Source of the DNA: Lachnospiraceae bacterium
GTDB lineage: Bacteria > Bacillota > Clostridia > Lachnospirales > Lachnospiraceae
Length of the DNA: 38,765 bases
Direction of reading: 5' to 3'
Assembly: GCA_009774345.1 (NCBI GenBank)
Contig: VSNR01000015.1
Span: forward strand, 1-38,765
Shown: one piece after another, positions 35,309-38,765 of the stretch
Layout of the letters: each line of letters opens with the position of its first letter
How positions within the stretch are numbered: position 1 is the stretch's first letter
The notes under the pieces: generated by a model
Databases searched by the model: none
The model's input: the letters and a program-made list of their open reading frames with translations, nothing else
What the model was told of the DNA's origin: nothing
Position numbers and translations under genes: made by a program

Positions 35309-36569
35309 TTATCCTATTCCCAACGCGCCAAGCACCTTCCAGCCATAGGACTCAATCATCGACACCATCGGATTGATCAGGTTCTGCGCAAACGCCCCTG
35401 TAATCCCGGCATAAAACAGCAGTACGAGATAGTAGGTCTTATTTGCGTCAATCCGCTCCATCATCTTTGATGCCGCCTTTGCCGCTGCTCTGTCTCCTGT
35501 CACATTCAACAGCCAGATACAGGCAAATTCATAGAAAAACGCCGCATACGTCCACCGCCCATAATCACAGTGCATAATATACATCGGGATGGTTGTCACA
35601 ATGCCCAATGGAATCAGCGCATAGCCTGCCCCCAGCTTTCCAGCCTCCTTCGCCACCAGCTTCCAGTAACGGTACACTTCATATATAAATGGAGAGAACA
35701 GCACCAGCATGACAATCAAGAGAAGCCAGTAATCCTTGATATCAAATGCAATCCCAGAAAATCCGCCGTCTCGGAAAAGATATCCCTGTATCAGTTCCCG
35801 CTGCGTCTCAATCTCCTCAATGGGCTTATGCATAAACTCCGCCGTCCGCTCGATCACATAGTCAATTGTGATACCTTCGCGGGCAGTTGCCGCAAACATC
35901 ATATAGAGAAACAGTATAGATGTCAGCACAAAGGTCACAATGCCGTAAACGATATATTTTTTTGTATCTGAATGTTTTGTATCTGAATGTCTTATATCCG
36001 CACCTTTTTCCATGAAAATTTTATAATAAAAGACCACCAGTATGAGATTAAAATATAAAAACACATACCCCGTATGAATCAGCTCGCAGACCACCGCAAT
36101 CACCGGGATACACCACATGTGTTTTCCTTTGACCAAAGCGTACATGCCCAGTATCGACAGAATCGGAAGCCACAGCTCCATCAGCGCAAAGTTGCTGTAG
36201 TTCGTACTCCACCCCGGCCCCATGAAAAATACCAGCGCAAGCCCAGAGAGAAAACGCTTCACCGCCACGTCCATCTCTTCTTCTCTCAGCGCCCTGTACA
36301 CAAGCCAAAGCATGAGAAGCGTAAACGTTCCCATCGTAAGAAACGCATGGATATAGCGCATATACCCCCCACGGAATATGAAAAATCCTTGATGTGAGAT
36401 TCAGAAGCGTTCCCAGAAATCCCCGCTGAATGAATCCATACTCATATGAAAACGAGAGCTGTACCTGATTCCAGCCGCCAAACTTAAACGGAAAATACCG
36501 GATTGCCTGCACCAGCATGATCAGAAACAGACAGATCATATATTTTTTGATTCTAATATTCTTCTTCAT
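35309..36569 (-). pseudogene. Polytopic membrane protein gene, frameshifted at a G6 run
   Basis: The first 68 codons from ATG 36569 (one helix, then QVQLSFSYEYGFIQRGFLGTLLNLTSRIFHIPWG) are cut off by a frame change at a minus-strand run of six G (36365-36370). The continuation (from 36364 down, starting YMRYIHAFLTMGTFTLLMLWLV) has about nine more helices. Losing one G would give a continuous protein of about 419 residues. I do not recognise a named family; its position beside a DPPR-synthase-like enzyme and its polytopic layout with a first outer loop fit a GT-C-like or EpsG-like envelope protein. As it stands the gene is probably inactive unless slippage occurs. It heads the operon behind a promoter at 36.63 kb. 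Confidence 0.82.
35962..35991 (-). repeat. 15-bp in-frame duplication (HSDTK twice)
   Basis: Within the frameshifted membrane gene two adjacent 15-base units code HSDTK HSDTK in a soluble loop. They look like a recent slippage duplication that keeps the frame. Confidence 0.7.
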
Positions 36570-36620
36570 ATAGCAACCTACCTTATATCTCAATGATCTT
36601 CAAACAAAACGAATACTCTT

Positions 36621-36649
36621 ATTATAATTGAAAAAGGGATAAATTACAA
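36621..36649 (-). promoter_or_regulatory. Sigma-A-type promoter of the main glycan operon
   Basis: Minus strand TTGTAA (36644-36649), 17-base spacer, TATAAT (36621-36626). It sits about 50 bases before ATG 36569. The -35 box falls in the loop of the terminator hairpin of the XRE gene, so one short stretch ends one unit and begins the next. Confidence 0.75.
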
Positions 36650-36661
36650 TGAACTTATCCC
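36631..36661 (-). terminator. Rho-independent terminator after the XRE gene
   Basis: Minus strand GGGATAA (36655-36661), 12-base loop, TTATCCC (36636-36642), then five T (36631-36635). It lies about 35 bases after the stop of the regulator gene. The stem is only 7 pairs and AU-rich in part, so efficiency may be moderate. Confidence 0.75.
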
Positions 36662-36696
36662 TCCAAATGGCAAAAACTTGATTGTCATTTGATTCT

Positions 36697-36939
36697 CTAA
36701 TCAATTTCCTGTTCCAATACACTAAATAATCCACTGTGGAAGAACTCCTCCAGTGAAACGTCCAACCCATCACATATAATCTTGATGGTAACAATTCCAG
36801 TATTCTTGCTGTTCCCATTCATAACATTCTTGAGCGTCGATGGCGGCATCCCTGCACAATATGCCAATTGAGATATATTCAAATTTCTCTCTTTGCAAAG
36901 ACCTTTGATCCTCCTCACGACAGCTTCCTGTGTTTTCAT
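36697..36939 (-). CDS. Small XRE-family HTH regulator
   Basis: An 80-residue single-domain DNA-binding protein. Residues 5-65 form the five-helix Cro/CI fold; the helix-turn-helix is about 21-43, with NISQLAYCAGMPPSTLKNVMNG as recognition region, followed by VTIKIICDGLDVSLEEFF, the usual fourth and fifth helices. GGAG precedes the ATG by 6 bases. It lies alone between a terminator downstream and a gap with a perfect inverted repeat upstream, which could be its own operator. It may control its own gene and the glycan operon starting 70 bases further on; this is inference. Confidence 0.92.
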   Translation of the reverse strand: MKTQEAVVRRIKGLCKERNLNISQLAYCAGMPPSTLKNVMNGNSKNTGIVTIKIICDGLDVSLEEFFHSGLFSVLEQEID

Positions 36940-36961
36940 TCGACTCCACCCCAGTATATCT

Positions 36962-37002
36962 CTTGTAAAATATTTGTGTTTCCACTTGTATTATTTTACA
37001 AG
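36962..37002. promoter_or_regulatory. Perfect 11-bp inverted repeat upstream of the XRE gene, candidate operator
   Basis: CTTGTAAAATA (36962-36972) and its exact reverse complement TATTTTACAAG (36992-37002) flank 19 bases. It ends 23 bases before the regulator ATG. A TATACT box on the minus strand (about 36954-36959) lies just downstream, so a protein on the repeat would cover the -35 area of a promoter for the regulator. The 37003-37050 remainder of the gap contains only a weak AAGAC/GTCTT hairpin. Confidence 0.6.
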
Positions 37003-37050
37003 AAATGTATACAGGGATAAGACTTTATATGGTCTTTTAGGGAAATATAT

Positions 37051-38352
37051 TTATTTAATCTTCCTAATAAAATATTTGAGTTGCCAAAATATAGGGATAA
37101 AACGCATTGTATCCATCACCCAACACCGAACTTTTTTTCGAAATGGTATTTTAGATATAATATTTTTATAACTACATTGTTCTCCCATTTTTATCTTTGA
37201 TATTCGACTTTGATATTCTGTACCAAAATCTTTTTTCTGCTCGGCAAAGGCCTCGATTACTTTTTGTGGAATAGCTGCGTTTAATTTTTTATGCTTAATA
37301 AACGCCAAATTTTTCTCCCTCAAATGTATTTTTTGCCCTTTTACCACAGATTCTTCTGGAATTACATAGGAATGAAAACATCCCTTCATGCTGTCTATTA
37401 CGCTTTCACCTTTATCACTCCTTATCATCACTGCACTTCTGCCATACTTATCGTTTTTTGATATCGCATAATCATCTCCAATCGAAAGATCTGCAAACTG
37501 GTTCAGCTTATCCAAACAATACAAGCACCTTTCCAACTGAAAATATTCTTTTACAAGCATCCTTTCACTCGCCTTTAAATCCACAACTTGTCCATTACAT
37601 AAATTTAGGCGCATATTGCCAGGCCAGCCTCCCGACTCTTTGGTTCTAAATACTAGCTCACTCAATTTTCCATTACACTTAGGATGCTGATTAAAGAAAT
37701 CAAATATTCCATAGTGCATTGTCCGATCACAGAACAACCCGATTATAAAATAATGATCTCTATTTAGCGAAAATTCGCGTATGACATTTAAAATGCCATG
37801 TACGGAGCAGCCTGTACCCACAAAGATAATCTTTTTTTCTCTATGTTTTAAGGCATACGCCATCGCTTCATTTTGTGCGACAGGTATATACCTGCTCTTT
37901 GTACTCTGCAAAATATCATCCGATTTCTCAAATTTTTTGGTACGAACCTGCTGTTTAAAATCATGTGTATTTACAAGAAATGCACAATCATATTCCCCGC
38001 TATCCAATAAATTTTTCACAATTTGTGTGACAACGCCCCCGCTTGTAGCACTCATTAAGATCTCGCGATTCTGTGTCTGCATACTTAAAATTTTAATATA
38101 ATTGCCAACCCAAAAATTGTCGGGTTCAGACGAACACGCATACTCTCTATTATAATCAAACTGATTTCCGGGACAAACACGATTGCATATCCCACACTGT
38201 ATGCATTTTTTCTCATCAATGCATGGTTGATACATACCATTTTTTCTATGAAGTTCAATACACGCTCTAGGACAAACCGAAGCACATAACCCACAAGATA
38301 CACATTGACCAGTTTCAACGACTTCCGATACAGTTTTTTTATTTGCTTCCAT
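37051..38352 (-). CDS. Coenzyme F420 hydrogenase/dehydrogenase beta-subunit-like protein with two [4Fe-4S] motifs
   Basis: A 433-residue protein. Two ferredoxin motifs, C17-x2-C20-x2-C23-x3-C27 and C50-x2-C53-x2-C56-x3-C60, are followed by the FrhB-type N- and C-terminal domains: SATSGGVVTQIVKNLLDSG, FVGTGCSVHGILNVIRE, IGLFCDRTMHYGIFDFF, CLYCLDKLNQFADLSIGDDYA, and a basic C-terminal tail. Relatives in surface-polysaccharide loci often sit beside polysaccharide pyruvyl transferases and flippases and are thought to reduce or modify a sugar; a true F420 role is unlikely in this kind of organism. It overlaps the flippase gene by 14 bases. The region is much richer in A+T than the genes after 36.5 kb. 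Confidence 0.9.
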   Translation of the reverse strand: MEANKKTVSEVVETGQCVSCGLCASVCPRACIELHRKNGMYQPCIDEKKCIQCGICNRVCPGNQFDYNREYACSSEPDNFWVGNYIKILSMQTQNREILMSATSGGVVTQIVKNLLDSGEYDCAFLVNTHDFKQQVRTKKFEKSDDILQSTKSRYIPVAQNEAMAYALKHREKKIIFVGTGCSVHGILNVIREFSLNRDHYFIIGLFCDRTMHYGIFDFFNQHPKCNGKLSELVFRTKESGGWPGNMRLNLCNGQVVDLKASERMLVKEYFQLERCLYCLDKLNQFADLSIGDDYAISKNDKYGRSAVMIRSDKGESVIDSMKGCFHSYVIPEESVVKGQKIHLREKNLAFIKHKKLNAAIPQKVIEAFAEQKKDFGTEYQSRISKIKMGEQCSYKNIISKIPFRKKVRCWVMDTMRFIPIFWQLKYFIRKIK

Positions 38353-38746
38353 TCTTACGCCTTTCTATTTTACTGATACATTGACTACAAAAACTCTTAC
38401 AAACATTTTTATTTAATATAAAAAAGAAGATTACAGCCATCAGGAACGCAATCATATTCCCAAACGAATTTTGTTTATAATAAATGGCACAAATTATCAA
38501 CAAAACAATGAATGATATACAATTTTTCTTCCACTTTAAATGTATCTCAATATACTTTCTTAACTGCACTACCCTGCTAAAATATATCAAACAATAACTA
38601 ATGACTGTTGACAAGGAAGCTGCATATAAACTTATTTTGTTTATAAACAGAATATTGATTACCAAATTAAGAATTGCTCCGATTGCAGAAGTAACCCCAA
38701 TAAACTTTGTTTTTTTCAAAGCAATATAAATACTTCCATAACATGG
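38339..38746 (-). CDS. Wzx-like polysaccharide flippase, C-terminal fragment
   Basis: Only the last 135 or so residues are present, running in from the window edge. The reading begins YGSIYIALKKTKFIGVTSAIGA and has about four helices: NLVINILFINKISLYAASLSTVISYCLIYF, then SFIVLLIICAIYY and a last AFLMAVIFFFIL, with a basic Cys-rich tail. The KKTKxIGxTSxIGAxxNLxxNxxFI arrangement is the C-terminal half of the MATE/Wzx flippases that move lipid-linked repeat units across the membrane. The frame meets a stop inside the last 19 bases, but those look like adapter, so the gene is cut by the contig end, not truly broken. Confidence 0.82.
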   Translation of the reverse strand, partial: PCYGSIYIALKKTKFIGVTSAIGAILNLVINILFINKISLYAASLSTVISYCLIYFSRVVQLRKYIEIHLKWKKNCISFIVLLIICAIYYKQNSFGNMIAFLMAVIFFFILNKNVCKSFCSQCISKIERRKNGSK

Positions 38747-38765
38747 CTCTTATACACATCTCCGG
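38747..38765. other. Residual Nextera/Tn5 mosaic-end adapter at the contig edge
   Basis: CTCTTATACACATCTCCG (38747-38764) is identical to the read-through sequence of the Tn5 mosaic end plus the start of the Nextera adapter. It sits at the very last bases and introduces a stop into the flippase frame. It is best treated as library artefact, not genome. Confidence 0.85.

Noticed and set aside
38747..38764. A transposon end (Tn5/IS50 mosaic end) suggesting a mobile element
   Set aside because: The match includes adapter bases beyond the mosaic end and sits at the last bases of the window, so it is most simply sequencing-library read-through.

Overview
The window looks like a chromosomal cell-surface polysaccharide / envelope-glycan locus from an anaerobic Bacillota of class Clostridia, most likely Lachnospiraceae. 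This placement is inference from gene content: a Big2/GH25 lysozyme with a Tyr/Glu-rich tail, DUF6077, the CotH-VTC-DUF4956 trio, Firmicutes-type ribosome sites and sigma-A promoters. No marker gene is present. Every credible gene lies on the minus strand, so transcription runs from high to low coordinates. No tRNA, rRNA, CRISPR array or insertion sequence was seen, and no stretch over about 300 bases lacks a gene.

In transcription order: (1) 38746-36600, AT-rich: the C-terminal end of a Wzx-like flippase (cut by the contig end, whose last bases look like sequencing adapter), a two-[4Fe-4S] F420-hydrogenase-beta-like protein, a small XRE regulator with an inverted repeat upstream, and a terminator. 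(2) A promoter at about 36.63 kb drives a frameshifted polytopic membrane protein, a UbiA/DPPR-synthase-like prenyltransferase, two capsule-type glycosyltransferases (one GT-D fold), two large GT-C-like membrane proteins, a GT4 and a GtrII-like protein. (3) A good promoter at about 25.65 kb drives CotH kinase, VTC-type polyphosphate polymerase domain, DUF4956, a lipoprotein GH78 rhamnosidase, a GtrB-like GT2, a frameshifted YfhO, and a tightly packed cassette of FAD oxidoreductase, GT2, SDR, TIM-barrel isomerase and GT2. (4) A perfect-consensus promoter at about 10.88 kb drives the initiating polyprenyl-phosphate sugar transferase, a WecG/TagA glycosyltransferase, a ChbG/YdjC deacetylase, an SGNH lipoprotein, a DUF6077 pair and two EmrE-like half-transporters. 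(5) A promoter at about 3.78 kb drives a membrane-anchored GH25 lysozyme.

Read together, the locus can initiate a lipid-linked glycan (sugar transferase, then WecG and the GT2/GT4/GT-D enzymes) and export it (Wzx). It can also decorate glycans outside the membrane from polyprenyl-phosphate monosaccharides: GtrB and the UbiA-like enzyme would make the donors, the EmrE-like pair could flip them, and the GtrII, GT39-like, PTPS-related, YfhO and DUF6077 membrane proteins could use them. Trimming or remodelling enzymes (GH78, SGNH, ChbG, GH25) are encoded alongside. This integrated picture is inference from family membership and gene order.

Two membrane-protein genes are broken by single-base changes in homopolymer runs (A7 in yfhO, G6 in the 36.4 kb gene). 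These may be real on/off switches, decay, or assembly errors.
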